DNA from: a virus
Direction: 5' to 3' (one strand)
Virus record (IMG/VR): IMGVR_UViG_3300025086_000300
Location: 1-21,548 of that record
Length of the DNA stretch: 21,548 bases
In this document: positions 8,274 to 14,821 of the stretch, piece after piece
Position numbering within the stretch: the first letter of the stretch is position 1
Layout of the letters: every line of letters starts with the position of its first letter
The notes under the pieces: model-generated
What the model saw: the letters and a program-made list of their open reading frames with translations, nothing else
What the model was told of the DNA's origin: nothing
Database searches by the model: none
Program-made: the position numbers and the translations under genes

Positions 8274-9347
8274 ATGACCAAAGCCAGAGAATTAGCTGAC
8301 CTCATAGCCAATGTGAACAATGGTAGCTCGTTAGGGTCAAAGAACCTTATCATAAATGGAAATTGTAGCGTTGCACAGAGAGGTGACCAAACTGGTCTTT
8401 CTAACGCATATTGTGGTGTTGATAGATACACATTTATTACAAATAGTTCTGCTCGTGTTACTGGTAAACAGAATGGTTCTAGTGTTGAAAATGGTTTTGC
8501 AAACGCACTTCATCTTGATGTAACTACGGCAGATGCTTCGGCAGGGAGTTCGGATTATGCTTATGTAAGACAATATATAGAAGGTCAAAATCTTCAACAT
8601 CTTAAATGGGGAACTTCCTCTGCTAAACCTTTAACTTTATCTTTTTATGTAAAGTCACCAAAAACAGGAACTCATTGGGTTGAAATATACTCGTATGATG
8701 CGGCTAAATTTAAGTCAGCTTCATATACAGTAAATTCTGCTGATACATGGGAAAAGAAAACATTGTCTTTTTCTGGTGAAACTGGAACTGCGATTGCAGA
8801 TGATAATACTTCAGGGATATTAGTTGGTTGGTGGCTAATGGCAGGAACAACATATACGAGTGGCACACATGGTGGAGATGTTTGGCATACTACGCATGCA
8901 AATAGAGTTCCAAATCAAGTAAATACTATGGACAATACAAGCAACAATTTTTACCTAACAGGAGTGCAACTTGAGATTGGCGAAAAGGTTACGGCATTTG
9001 AGCATGAACCATATGAGACTACACTTAGAAAAGCAAGTAGGTACTATACAGAGATTTCTAGAGCCGATAACAACACAGCACACCTAGTAGGTTATGTTCA
9101 AACTTCAGCCGTTGCAAGATATAGCTTTCATGTACCTATGCGAACTGCACCATCAATTACTGAAACAAATTTTGGTGTAATGTACGCATCTGGGTCAGAA
9201 GAAGCAATAACCTCTGTAGACGATATAACTCAAGATGAGCAATTTGTGTCCTTTAGAGCCAATGTAAGCGCAAACTTAACCGCAGGGCAAGCTGTAGTAT
9301 TATATTCTAATGGTGCGGCTACATTAACTTTTGATGCAGAATTGTAA
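8274..9347 (+). CDS. Tail fibre / receptor-binding protein with CBM-like domain
   Basis: This 357-residue protein has LIINGNCSVAQRGDQTG...YCGVDRYTF (about residues 25-53), the usual opening of phage fibre proteins that carry a jelly-roll carbohydrate-binding-like domain. LTLSFYVKSPKTGTHWVEIYSYD and FYLTGVQLEIGEKVTAFEHEPYETTLRKASRYY complete that domain (to about residue 260). The 'GVQLE.G..aT.FE..p' motif is very characteristic. The last 100 residues form a separate beta-rich domain. It probably recognises host surface glycans. It is the last of the fibre genes and directly abuts the S74 fibre. Confidence 0.75.
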   Translation: MTKARELADLIANVNNGSSLGSKNLIINGNCSVAQRGDQTGLSNAYCGVDRYTFITNSSARVTGKQNGSSVENGFANALHLDVTTADASAGSSDYAYVRQYIEGQNLQHLKWGTSSAKPLTLSFYVKSPKTGTHWVEIYSYDAAKFKSASYTVNSADTWEKKTLSFSGETGTAIADDNTSGILVGWWLMAGTTYTSGTHGGDVWHTTHANRVPNQVNTMDNTSNNFYLTGVQLEIGEKVTAFEHEPYETTLRKASRYYTEISRADNNTAHLVGYVQTSAVARYSFHVPMRTAPSITETNFGVMYASGSEEAITSVDDITQDEQFVSFRANVSANLTAGQAVVLYSNGAATLTFDAEL

Positions 9348-9355
9348 GGATAAAT

Positions 9356-9523
9356 ATGAATATTACAGAAGCAAAATACACGGCAAAAGACAGTGGTAAA
9401 GGTATAAAAATAATTGTAGATGGACATACTATGTATGTACCTATATCAGAAGGCAATCGCCACTATGACGAGATAATGAAACAAGTCAAAGAAGGTACAC
9501 TTACTATAAAAGAGGCGGATTGA
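9356..9523 (+). CDS. Small conserved phage protein (55 aa)
   Basis: A short frame of 55 residues reads MNITEAKYTAKDSGKGIKII and later GNRHYDEIMKQVKEGTLTIKEAD. The ending 'NRHY.EIm.Qv..GtLTI.eAD' resembles small proteins found next to fibre genes in marine phages, of unknown function. A ribosome-binding-like AAGGAT precedes the ATG. Its TGA overlaps the ATG of the next gene as TGATG, so both are translationally linked. Confidence 0.75.
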   Translation: MNITEAKYTAKDSGKGIKIIVDGHTMYVPISEGNRHYDEIMKQVKEGTLTIKEAD

Positions 9524-9714
9524 TGAGTAAGCCTACTTTAACCTCTGTCACAGAGCAAATTCACTCTATTGATACACGCACACATAGGCTCGAAACTGAA
9601 ACCAGTATTCAGTTTAAGGACATTTATAATCGTTTTCGGCGCATTGAAACTATCCTTATTTCTTCTGCTGGTGCTACTCTTCTTTTACTCATAAGTATTA
9701 TCTTCCAACTCTAA
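9523..9714 (+). CDS. XhlA/holin-associated-like small membrane protein
   Basis: This 63-residue protein has an N-terminal amphipathic, coiled-coil-prone half (SVTEQIHSIDTRTHRLETE) and one C-terminal membrane segment (about residues 45-62, ILISSAGATLLLLISIIFQL). This layout matches small XhlA-type proteins that act with holins, and it opens the lysis block. The start chosen is ATG 9523, overlapping the upstream stop as TGATG; a TTG one codon earlier is less likely. The XhlA resemblance is structural rather than based on conserved residues. Confidence 0.65.
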   Translation: MSKPTLTSVTEQIHSIDTRTHRLETETSIQFKDIYNRFRRIETILISSAGATLLLLISIIFQL

Positions 9715-9729
9715 AATTCCGAGAAAATT

Positions 9730-10221
9730 ATGTTTGATCCGATTACAGTCGGCACAGCGCTGTCTGTTGCGTCAAGTGCTATGGGTAATTTGCGTAAGTT
9801 ATTTATGGCTGGTCGTGAACTAGAGTCTATGGGGTCAGACTTATCACGCTGGATGGGTGCTGTCAGTGATATTGATGACGCAGAAAAACGATCCAAAAAT
9901 CCTTCAATGTTGCGCCAAGTTTTTGATAAGCAAAGCATAGAACAAGCCGCTTTGGAAAGCTGGAACGCAAAAAGAAAAGTTCAGGAAATGGAGGACGAGC
10001 TAAAAAATATAATTACATTTCGTTTTGGCACTAAAGCCTACGATGATTTTGTACAGGAAAAAGGACGGATTAGAAAATTAAGAACTAAACAAATTTATGA
10101 AGCTAGAGAGAGAAAAGAAAAGATCATTACTTATGTTTCATTATTTGCAGTTCTTATCATTGGTGGCGGTATTCTTGGCCTTATCGCTTACGGCTTGGTC
10201 GTACTCGATAGAAGCGCATGA
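9730..10221 (+). CDS. Phage membrane protein with C-terminal TM helix
   Basis: This 163-residue protein has a small N-terminal hydrophobic segment (MFDPITVGTALSVASSAMGNLRKLF), a charged helical middle (about residues 50-130, rich in Lys, Arg and Glu) and one strong C-terminal TM helix (about 132-157, IITYVSLFAVLIIGGGILGLIAYGLVVL). I recall similar proteins in the lysis regions of marine phages, without a known role. It is not spanin-like, because an inner-membrane spanin carries its TM at the N-terminus. The last 89 bp overlap the following gene in another frame, an unusual arrangement in which the TM-coding DNA also encodes a signal peptide. Confidence 0.6.
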   Translation: MFDPITVGTALSVASSAMGNLRKLFMAGRELESMGSDLSRWMGAVSDIDDAEKRSKNPSMLRQVFDKQSIEQAALESWNAKRKVQEMEDELKNIITFRFGTKAYDDFVQEKGRIRKLRTKQIYEARERKEKIITYVSLFAVLIIGGGILGLIAYGLVVLDRSA

Positions 10222-10483
10222 ACATTACAGGAGACCCACATTAGATAATGGTGGATACACAATCTGTCGCTTAAAGAAGATTGAGAAAGTTCATGAGTCG
10301 TTCAAAGGAAAGAAAACGAGGCAATACTGGTGTCTCTACGAGGGAGCTAACGGATCAGGAGGCATTGAAATTATGGAAAGTATTGATGCCTGTCCTAGAC
10401 AAATTGTATGCCTCTACGACCCAAAAGACAAAAGAGTTACAATCAAAGACCTGATGAACGCAATGAAGGACGCTTTTAAATGA
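10133..10483 (+). CDS. Secreted, four-cysteine phage protein overlapping the upstream gene
   Basis: The frame is open from an ATG at 10097, but I choose ATG 10133 because it gives a proper signal peptide: MFHYLQFLSLVAVFLALSLT followed by a likely cleavage near SIEA-HEHY (about residue 28). The mature part (about 88 residues) is basic and has four cysteines (45, 67, 87, 93), enough for two disulfides, which suits the periplasm. There is no lipobox Cys, so it is not an outer-membrane spanin of the usual kind. It overlaps the upstream gene by 89 bp in the +1 frame and the next gene by ATGA. I do not recognise the family; a lysis or superinfection role is only a guess from its location. Confidence 0.6.
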   Translation: MFHYLQFLSLVAVFLALSLTAWSYSIEAHEHYRRPTLDNGGYTICRLKKIEKVHESFKGKKTRQYWCLYEGANGSGGIEIMESIDACPRQIVCLYDPKDKRVTIKDLMNAMKDAFK

Positions 10484-10803
10484 CGCAAAAGACTTTCAAA
10501 GGCAAAGCGGCAAAAGAGTTTGCGGCTAAGTTAGATGTAAACGGAGATGAGCAAATAGACGATCTTGAGATTATGGAGAGAAAAATCCGTTTGGAGAACG
10601 ACAATGCCAAACAGGATCAGCAGCGCTACATGGTTTGGTTTAGCGCCATATCTGTTACAGTCTACATTGCTGTGCTTATGACTGATCTCGTTCCTTTAGA
10701 TAGGCTGGATCATTTATCTTCAATCGGTTCTACATGGGTCTTGAGTAACATGGGCATTATTGGAGCTTTTATAGCATCAAGTGCTTTTACAAAGAATGGC
10801 TAA
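10480..10803 (+). CDS. EF-hand-bearing two-TM holin-like protein
   Basis: This 107-residue protein has a soluble N-terminus with a textbook 12-residue EF-hand loop, DVNGDEQIDDLE (residues 19-30): Asp1, Asn3, Asp5, Gln7, Ile8, Asp9 and Glu12 are all in place for Ca2+ binding. A charged helix follows (about 31-48), then two TM helices (about 50-72 and 82-103). Size, two TM segments and position in the lysis block suggest a holin-like protein. If the loop binds calcium, membrane activity could respond to Ca2+. Only one EF-hand is visible, and these usually work in pairs, so dimerisation may be needed. The holin role is inference; the loop is clear. Confidence 0.65.
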   Translation: MTQKTFKGKAAKEFAAKLDVNGDEQIDDLEIMERKIRLENDNAKQDQQRYMVWFSAISVTVYIAVLMTDLVPLDRLDHLSSIGSTWVLSNMGIIGAFIASSAFTKNG

Positions 10804-11077
10804 CGTCAACTTTCAATCTATAGCTCTCGGCGTTTATCTATTTATCTGCCTATTTGATTTTGTGCTTGTGCCTGTCTGGTATGGGGTAAATAGACCTGAA
10901 ATATCTAGTTTTATAGATACGATGAATACAATGGAAAATGCTCAACTTCAGATGGAACTAATGCGAAAAATGACAGACCATCATGACCCATACACTTTGA
11001 TGGGAGGTGGTTTATTTCATCTATCATTTGGCGCAATTTTAACTGGAAGTGTTTTAAATAGAGGTAAAGATGCTTAA
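10796..11077 (+). CDS. Two-TM holin-like small membrane protein
   Basis: This 93-residue protein has TM helices at about residues 8-30 (IALGVYLFICLFDFVLVPVWYG) and 67-87 (TLMGGGLFHLSFGAILTGSV), separated by a polar Met/Glu-rich loop. The 'YLFICLFDFVLVPVWYG' segment is typical of small phage proteins annotated as holins in marine phage genomes. I chose ATG 10796, which overlaps the end of the upstream gene; a GTG at 10781 is in frame but less likely. It overlaps the next holin gene by 8 bp. It may be a second holin or an antiholin. Confidence 0.65.
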   Translation: MANVNFQSIALGVYLFICLFDFVLVPVWYGVNRPEISSFIDTMNTMENAQLQMELMRKMTDHHDPYTLMGGGLFHLSFGAILTGSVLNRGKDA

Positions 11078-11453
11078 AGATTTAATTAACCCTGTTGCTG
11101 GAATACTAGATAAATTCGTAGAGGACAAAGATCAAAAGGCTAAGTTGGCTCACGAAATTGCAACGATGGCAGAAAAGCAAGCTCACCAGTTAGCATTGAG
11201 TCAACTTGAAATCTTAAAGTCTGACGCAAAAGGAAATTGGTTTCAGTCATCTTGGAGACCCCTAGCTGGATATATTGCAGTTCTGGGTATGGGTATAAAC
11301 TTTTTAGTGAGCCCAATTTGTGCTGGATTTGGAGTTACTATTCCACAAGCTGACATGAGCGTTATGATGCCACTCTTATTAGGATTATTGGGAATTGGCG
11401 GCATGAGAAGTTTCGACAAATACGCAAAGACTGACACAAAGAAAGGAAAGTAA
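11070..11453 (+). CDS. Holin, GTA_holin_3TM family
   Basis: This 127-residue protein has an N-terminal amphipathic helical region (1-55), then GNWFQSSWRPLAGYIAVLGMGINFLVSP (about 55-82) and a hydrophobic C-terminal part MPLLLGLLGIGGMRSFDKYAK (100-120). The 'sWRPL.GyI......nFLv.P' signature and the 'LLGlgGmRsfdK' ending define the 3-TM holin family of gene-transfer agents and alphaproteobacterial phages. The protein permeabilises the inner membrane to release or activate the endolysin encoded 112 bp further on. This is the best-supported holin of the block. Confidence 0.8.
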   Translation: MLKDLINPVAGILDKFVEDKDQKAKLAHEIATMAEKQAHQLALSQLEILKSDAKGNWFQSSWRPLAGYIAVLGMGINFLVSPICAGFGVTIPQADMSVMMPLLLGLLGIGGMRSFDKYAKTDTKKGK

Positions 11454-11454
11454 A

Positions 11455-11568
11455 ATGCCAAAGGTGGGAAAAAAGCATTACTCATACACCCCTAAAGGAA
11501 TAGCTATGGCTAAAAATGCCGCGAAAAAAAAGGGCGTTAAAGTTAATTATAAGAAGAAAAAGAAATGA
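11455..11568 (+). CDS. Small, very basic phage protein (37 aa)
   Basis: A 37-residue frame reads MPKVGKKHYSYTPKGIAMAK and ends in VNYKKKKK; 14 of its residues are Lys. Small proteins starting MPKVGKKH.SYTPKG recur in marine phages and are of unknown function; the charge suggests nucleic acid or capsid binding. It starts one base after the holin stop, with GGAAAG upstream, and its TGA overlaps the endolysin ATG (ATGA). Tight spacing and homolog-like sequence make it a likely real gene. Confidence 0.75.
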   Translation: MPKVGKKHYSYTPKGIAMAKNAAKKKGVKVNYKKKKK

Positions 11569-12107
11569 AAAAGAATTTTGATAAATGTCTGGAGATGCTT
11601 CTTCATCATGAGGGAGGCTTTACGGCTGACAAAAGAGACAAGGGTAACGCTGGCGATGGGCATGGAAATCAAGGCTCAACCATGCTCGGAGTTACATCGA
11701 AAGTCTGGGCTGATTGGACAGGAAAGCCAGCTCCAATAGAAGTGATGAGAGCACTTAAAGCTGAAGATGTTGCGCCACTCTATAAAAAGAAATATTGGGA
11801 TCGATTAAAGTGTGATGACGTAAAAAATTCTGGTTTATCTTGGATGCTAATGGATTTTGGTGTTAATTCGGGAACTGGTCGTGCCGCTAAAACATTGCAG
11901 AAAATCGTAGGAGCTGTGCAAGATGGCGCAATCGGTAACAAGACTTTAGATTTGGTTGAAAAGCAAGACCCTAAATATCTGATTGAACAGATGCACAAAT
12001 TGCGTCAGGAGTTTTATGAAAGTCTCAGAGATTTTGAACATTTCGGTAGAGGGTGGACTAGGCGCAATGATGAGACAAAGCGCCAAGCCCTAGATTTAAT
12101 TCAGTAG
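11565..12107 (+). CDS. Endolysin, GH108 muramidase with peptidoglycan-binding domain
   Basis: This 180-residue protein has the N-terminal HHEGGF motif with the catalytic Glu16 of glycoside hydrolase family 108, followed by GNAGDGHGNQGSTMLGVTSKVW (about residues 27-48) and YKKKYWDRLKCDDV. The C-terminal half (about 95-180, VNSGTGRAAKTLQKIVGAVQDGAIGNKTL ... FGRGWTRRNDE) matches the predicted peptidoglycan-binding domain that accompanies GH108. It would cleave the glycan strands of the host wall. There is no signal peptide, so export depends on the holins encoded just upstream. Its last 12 bp overlap the end of the opposing regulator gene. Confidence 0.9.
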   Translation: MKKNFDKCLEMLLHHEGGFTADKRDKGNAGDGHGNQGSTMLGVTSKVWADWTGKPAPIEVMRALKAEDVAPLYKKKYWDRLKCDDVKNSGLSWMLMDFGVNSGTGRAAKTLQKIVGAVQDGAIGNKTLDLVEKQDPKYLIEQMHKLRQEFYESLRDFEHFGRGWTRRNDETKRQALDLIQ

Positions 12108-12314
12108 GCGTATTCCCCTACTCTTTCCAGCCACTATATCTATTAGTTTCTGGTCTTTCAACTTGGATAATATCTTACCCATGTTGCCTTCACTTGTATT
12201 GCCAAGATGCCGAGCCAACTCACTATGCGTTGGCGCTAGACTATTCTCCTGAATATAGCCTTTAATAAAGTCATAGGCTTTTTTCGTCTGAGGGCTATCG
12301 AATACAATACTCAT
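12096..12314 (-). CDS. Small LexA-type winged-helix regulator
   Basis: This 72-residue protein consists almost only of a winged helix like the N-terminal domain of LexA: QTKKAYDFIKGYIQENSLAPTHSELARHLG (recognition region about residues 25-40), GNMGKILSKLKDQKLI and IVAGKSRGIRLL as the wing. There is no C-terminal Ser-Lys autoprotease domain, so it cannot be controlled by RecA-style self-cleavage. It is the last gene of the leftward block, with an ATGA overlap with the YqaJ-type exonuclease gene, and it converges on the endolysin gene with a 12-bp overlap. It probably binds phage or host SOS-like operators. Confidence 0.75.
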   Translation of the reverse strand: MSIVFDSPQTKKAYDFIKGYIQENSLAPTHSELARHLGNTSEGNMGKILSKLKDQKLIDIVAGKSRGIRLLN

Positions 12315-13303
12315 TTTCTTATAATGCTCAGAGAACTCTGACGCACCTTTCTTGCTGGTTTAGCTTGAACGACCTTTTCAGGTTGCGCCTTATAATTTCT
12401 CGTAGGCCAAGAAATATCTACAAACCTTTCCCCATCCTCATCATCAAGAAATCCTCTGGTATGATTGCCGAGCTTGTCCATAATCTTTGGCTCAAGCTCT
12501 TCCTCAATCCGAGACTTTAGAGTTTTGATTGTGTCCTTTGCATCCACCAGCTCAATCAAAGTTTCAGATAATTCGCTGAGGTTTATTGAAGGTAAATCAT
12601 CCTCCCCATTCGCATAAGTTTTTGCGCCATCAGAGCTGGTTCTAACAGGATACCAATCGATGTTATTGACCCTCTCATAAAACTCAAGTGCGAGATCAAT
12701 CAACTTTTGCATCATCTCCTCATCTCTCTTATAGACATAAACGTAATGTGAATAGCCCTGATAGAGAACTGACACAGCCCCCCATTTTGCCCCATGACAG
12801 AGCATTTGCATTTGTAGTTGCCAAACACCCATGTACTCTTCAGGTAACTCTCTTGGAGGTATTCTAGTGTTCTTAGCCTCAATCACTCCATCACCTTCAA
12901 GAACGATTTCAGATTGACCTTTAGGAAATATGATCTGCATTTCCTCCGAAGGCTTAATCACCGAACTTCCCTCATTGAAAACGATGCTATCTAAAGACAC
13001 TTCAAACAAATCTTTATACTTGTAGACCTCTCTAACCTCATCTTCATGCACCAGCTCTTTGCCGATAGATTTAGAGATTTTATCTACCGCCCTCTTTATA
13101 ATTATTGGCTCAACATCATGTGCAATTTGCAAAAATTCACCCTCAGGTTGTGGCGGCTCAGTAGCTCCTTCAACTCCCTGATGGAATAGAATGTAATTCA
13201 TCAAATCATTTAGAGATTCAAACCGATTTACACCAGCTAAGGTTGCGGCCTTTGATCCAGTAATTAGGGTGTTGCTTGTCAACTTTCCAAAATCTTTTCC
13301 CAT
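12311..13303 (-). CDS. YqaJ-type PD-(D/E)XK exonuclease
   Basis: This 330-residue protein has the YqaJ viral-recombinase pattern: LITGSKAATLAGVNRFESLNDL (about residues 13-34), a Glu in HDVEPIII (Glu65), Asp105 in EVSLDSIVF, then Glu142-x-Lys144 in GDGVIEAKNT, and the downstream Gln helix VWQLQMQMLCHG (160-171). These are the metal-binding residues of a 5'-3' exonuclease of the lambda-exo fold, used in phage recombination and repair. The C-terminal 80 residues are a charged extension. No single-strand annealing partner (RecT, Erf or Redbeta type) is visible in the window. It lies in a tight leftward operon. Confidence 0.8.
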   Translation of the reverse strand: MGKDFGKLTSNTLITGSKAATLAGVNRFESLNDLMNYILFHQGVEGATEPPQPEGEFLQIAHDVEPIIIKRAVDKISKSIGKELVHEDEVREVYKYKDLFEVSLDSIVFNEGSSVIKPSEEMQIIFPKGQSEIVLEGDGVIEAKNTRIPPRELPEEYMGVWQLQMQMLCHGAKWGAVSVLYQGYSHYVYVYKRDEEMMQKLIDLALEFYERVNNIDWYPVRTSSDGAKTYANGEDDLPSINLSELSETLIELVDAKDTIKTLKSRIEEELEPKIMDKLGNHTRGFLDDEDGERFVDISWPTRNYKAQPEKVVQAKPARKVRQSSLSIIRK

Positions 13304-13307
13304 GATT

Positions 13308-13553
13308 TTACCCCCAAATCGCAGTGGTAAAAACGAGGAACAAAATGCCGAGTCCTACCATCACTGGTAAGAACAAAATCTCTGACACAATCTCTAGTTT
13401 TTGAAGTATTCTAGTCAGTCTGATCTGACTGACTTGGTTAGTTAGGTGGGTTAGGTAGGGTACTGATGTCACATTATATTTATTATGCGATTCAGATTTG
13501 ATTTTAGAATCGCCACCTTTCTTTAATATGTTATCGTAACTTTTTGAAAACAT
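13308..13553 (-). CDS. Small membrane protein of unknown function
   Basis: This 81-residue protein has a basic, polar N-terminal half (SYDNILKKGGDSKIKSES) and one C-terminal TM helix (about residues 55-79, IVSEILFLPVMVGLGILFLVFTTAIW). It is preceded by GAAAGAGAG as a ribosome-binding site and ends five bases before the YqaJ exonuclease start. I do not recognise the family. A small early membrane protein could be involved in host takeover or superinfection exclusion, but this is only positional guesswork. Confidence 0.6.
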   Translation of the reverse strand: MFSKSYDNILKKGGDSKIKSESHNKYNVTSVPYLTHLTNQVSQIRLTRILQKLEIVSEILFLPVMVGLGILFLVFTTAIWG

Positions 13554-13651
13554 TACTACTCTCTTTCATTTTTGTCGCCACTTGCCTATTTTTTTGTGTC
13601 ATTTCCAAGTAGCGTGGTTATTTTTATCAAACCACAATATATAGTGCCTCT
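13554..13651 (-). other. Intergenic stretch with weak hairpin
   Basis: Between two leftward genes lie 98 bp that hold an inverted repeat GTGGTT/AACCAC (13614-13619 with 13630-13635, 10-base loop). It lacks a clear following T-run, so it may be a weak terminator or an operator. A TATATT that could serve as a -10 box for a leftward promoter sits near 13638-13643, without a convincing -35 box. Confidence 0.3.
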
Positions 13652-14041
13652 TTATTTTGCCCCTCTGTAGTCAAAACTCGGATTCTTAGGCATTAATCTT
13701 GGCCTATCTCCATCCTCTTTTAAACTGGTATGGCAATAATAAATTTCACTCCTCATTGCGCCGATCTTATGTACGGAAGATGCGCCAGAAGATTTAATCT
13801 GTTTCAAGGCTTCTACCAGATGTCCAAATCTCAGAATAGCCGCGTCTAAATTACGAGCTTCAATCGATGGCACAGTAATTCTCATAGTAGATGTGCCACC
13901 ACCTCTTCGCGCATAATCTTGCTGATTCTGAAATTTCTTTTTCTGATAATCCAAACTTGAACGGCGCTCATAAAATGGCTTGTTTAAATTCCAAGCCAGC
14001 TCGTCCATTCTATTTAGTTTTACCTTGCTTTTTTCTTCCAT
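13652..14041 (-). CDS. Hypothetical phage protein
   Basis: This 129-residue basic protein has no family I recognise. Residues 1-50 are charged and rich in Lys, Arg, Asn and Gln (LDYQKKKFQNQQDYARRGGG). The remainder looks like a small alpha/beta domain with TMRITVPSIEARNLDAAILRFGHLVEAL (about 52-79), then KSSGASSVHKIGAMRSEIYYCHTSL. An AAGGAAAG ribosome-binding site lies just before the ATG. It has its own 126-bp upstream gap containing the 14-bp repeat array, so it may be controlled separately from the genes upstream. Confidence 0.65.
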   Translation of the reverse strand: MEEKSKVKLNRMDELAWNLNKPFYERRSSLDYQKKKFQNQQDYARRGGGTSTMRITVPSIEARNLDAAILRFGHLVEALKQIKSSGASSVHKIGAMRSEIYYCHTSLKEDGDRPRLMPKNPSFDYRGAK

Positions 14042-14167
14042 TATCTTTCCTTACCCATTCCTTTTATCTTCTTTTTAAATGCCTGACCACTATAAGCAGT
14101 TTTATTAAAATGATTTACATAAAATGATTTACATAAAATGATTTACATAAAATGATTTTAAATGCTT
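14042..14167 (-). promoter_or_regulatory. Upstream control region of the leftward gene 14041-13652
   Basis: This 126-bp gap precedes the leftward gene starting at 14041. Read leftward it contains the tandem repeat array, then CTTATAGT (about 14089-14096), which could act as a -10 box, and an AAGGAAAG ribosome-binding site. No matching -35 box stands out. The combination of repeats and a possible -10 suggests a regulated promoter, but an iteron-like origin is also possible. Confidence 0.35.
14107..14158. repeat. 14-bp AT-rich tandem repeats (about 3.7 copies)
   Basis: The unit AAAATGATTTACAT is repeated with an exact 14-bp period from 14107, with the fourth copy incomplete at its 3' end. Each unit holds AAATGATTT, a small dyad of AAAT/ATTT around a central G. 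Copies are identical across the shared part, so the array is recent or under strong selection. Confidence 0.95.
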
Positions 14168-14821
14168 TTAAGAATTACCCTTATTTTTGGCATTTTCTTC
14201 TGCCGTATTTAACTGATCTGCAAACGCTTCCGACTTTTTAGGGTTTGCCTTTAACGCGAGCCACCATTTATGAAAGGAGTTTGTGTCATAATCGTTTAAC
14301 ACCGAGTTCCATCCTTCAGCTCGATAAGGAATATATTTTTTTAGGTAGTCGATTGCAATCCATTCCACTGCCGCAATAGCGGTTTTTTCTGATGCGTCAC
14401 CTTTGTTGTATACATAGATATAACCCTCTGCCTCGGCCTCGTTTACGATCTTAGTGACTGTTGGGTAGGTTAAGGCGAGCTTAGACACTATATAGCTGAT
14501 TGCGTAAGATGTGCCAGAAAGTGATCCAATGATTGCGTAATTGAATATCCCTCGATAGTTTGGGCTTTGCATCCAGAATTTTTGGGCTTTAGAGCTATTC
14601 ATATCCCACTTTATTTGTGCAGATCTTTCCTGAATATAAATGTCGTCTGTGACAAGTGCTTTCCCCATATTTAAAAAACGCTGGTCAATGCCGTTTAGAA
14701 AATTTACTTTGTGACTTCCAAAATAAGGAGCTTCAGTTATATATTCATCTTTTGGCTCTTGGTTTATTTTCTTTTTCCCAACCAAATTTGTCATGGGGTA
14801 TATATTCTTATCTTTTGTCAT
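14168..14821 (-). CDS. Winged-helix (MarR-like) DNA-binding protein
   Basis: This 217-residue protein has a central segment GTSYAISYIVSKLALTYPTVTKIVNEAEAEGYIYVYNKGD (about residues 103-142), which fits a winged helix: helix, recognition helix TYPTVTKIVNEAEAEGYI, and wing. The 'vSklAltypTVtkIVneaeaeGyI' wording resembles MarR-type regulators. The N-terminal 95 residues are polar and may unfold or dimerise, and the C-terminus ends in a charged tail. It overlaps the recombinase-like gene by 14 bp and has a GGGAG site. Regulatory function is inferred. Confidence 0.6.
   Translation of the reverse strand: MTKDKNIYPMTNLVGKKKINQEPKDEYITEAPYFGSHKVNFLNGIDQRFLNMGKALVTDDIYIQERSAQIKWDMNSSKAQKFWMQSPNYRGIFNYAIIGSLSGTSYAISYIVSKLALTYPTVTKIVNEAEAEGYIYVYNKGDASEKTAIAAVEWIAIDYLKKYIPYRAEGWNSVLNDYDTNSFHKWWLALKANPKKSEAFADQLNTAEENAKNKGNS

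Noticed and set aside
10097-10132. Earlier ATG for the secreted protein
   Set aside because: It would place a charged KLEREKKR stretch before the signal peptide; ATG 10133 gives a normal signal peptide. The earlier start remains possible.
12058-12093. Possible bidirectional terminator in the end of the endolysin gene
   Set aside because: The GGCGC/GCGCC and CTAGG/CCTAG pairings compete with each other, the loop is long, and no T-run follows in either direction.
13531-13602. Leftward micro-frame of 23 codons before the small membrane protein
   Set aside because: It is very short, overlaps the start of the next gene and has no recognisable ribosome-binding site or sequence pattern.
14107-14158. 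CRISPR array
   Set aside because: The units are contiguous with no spacers and are too short.
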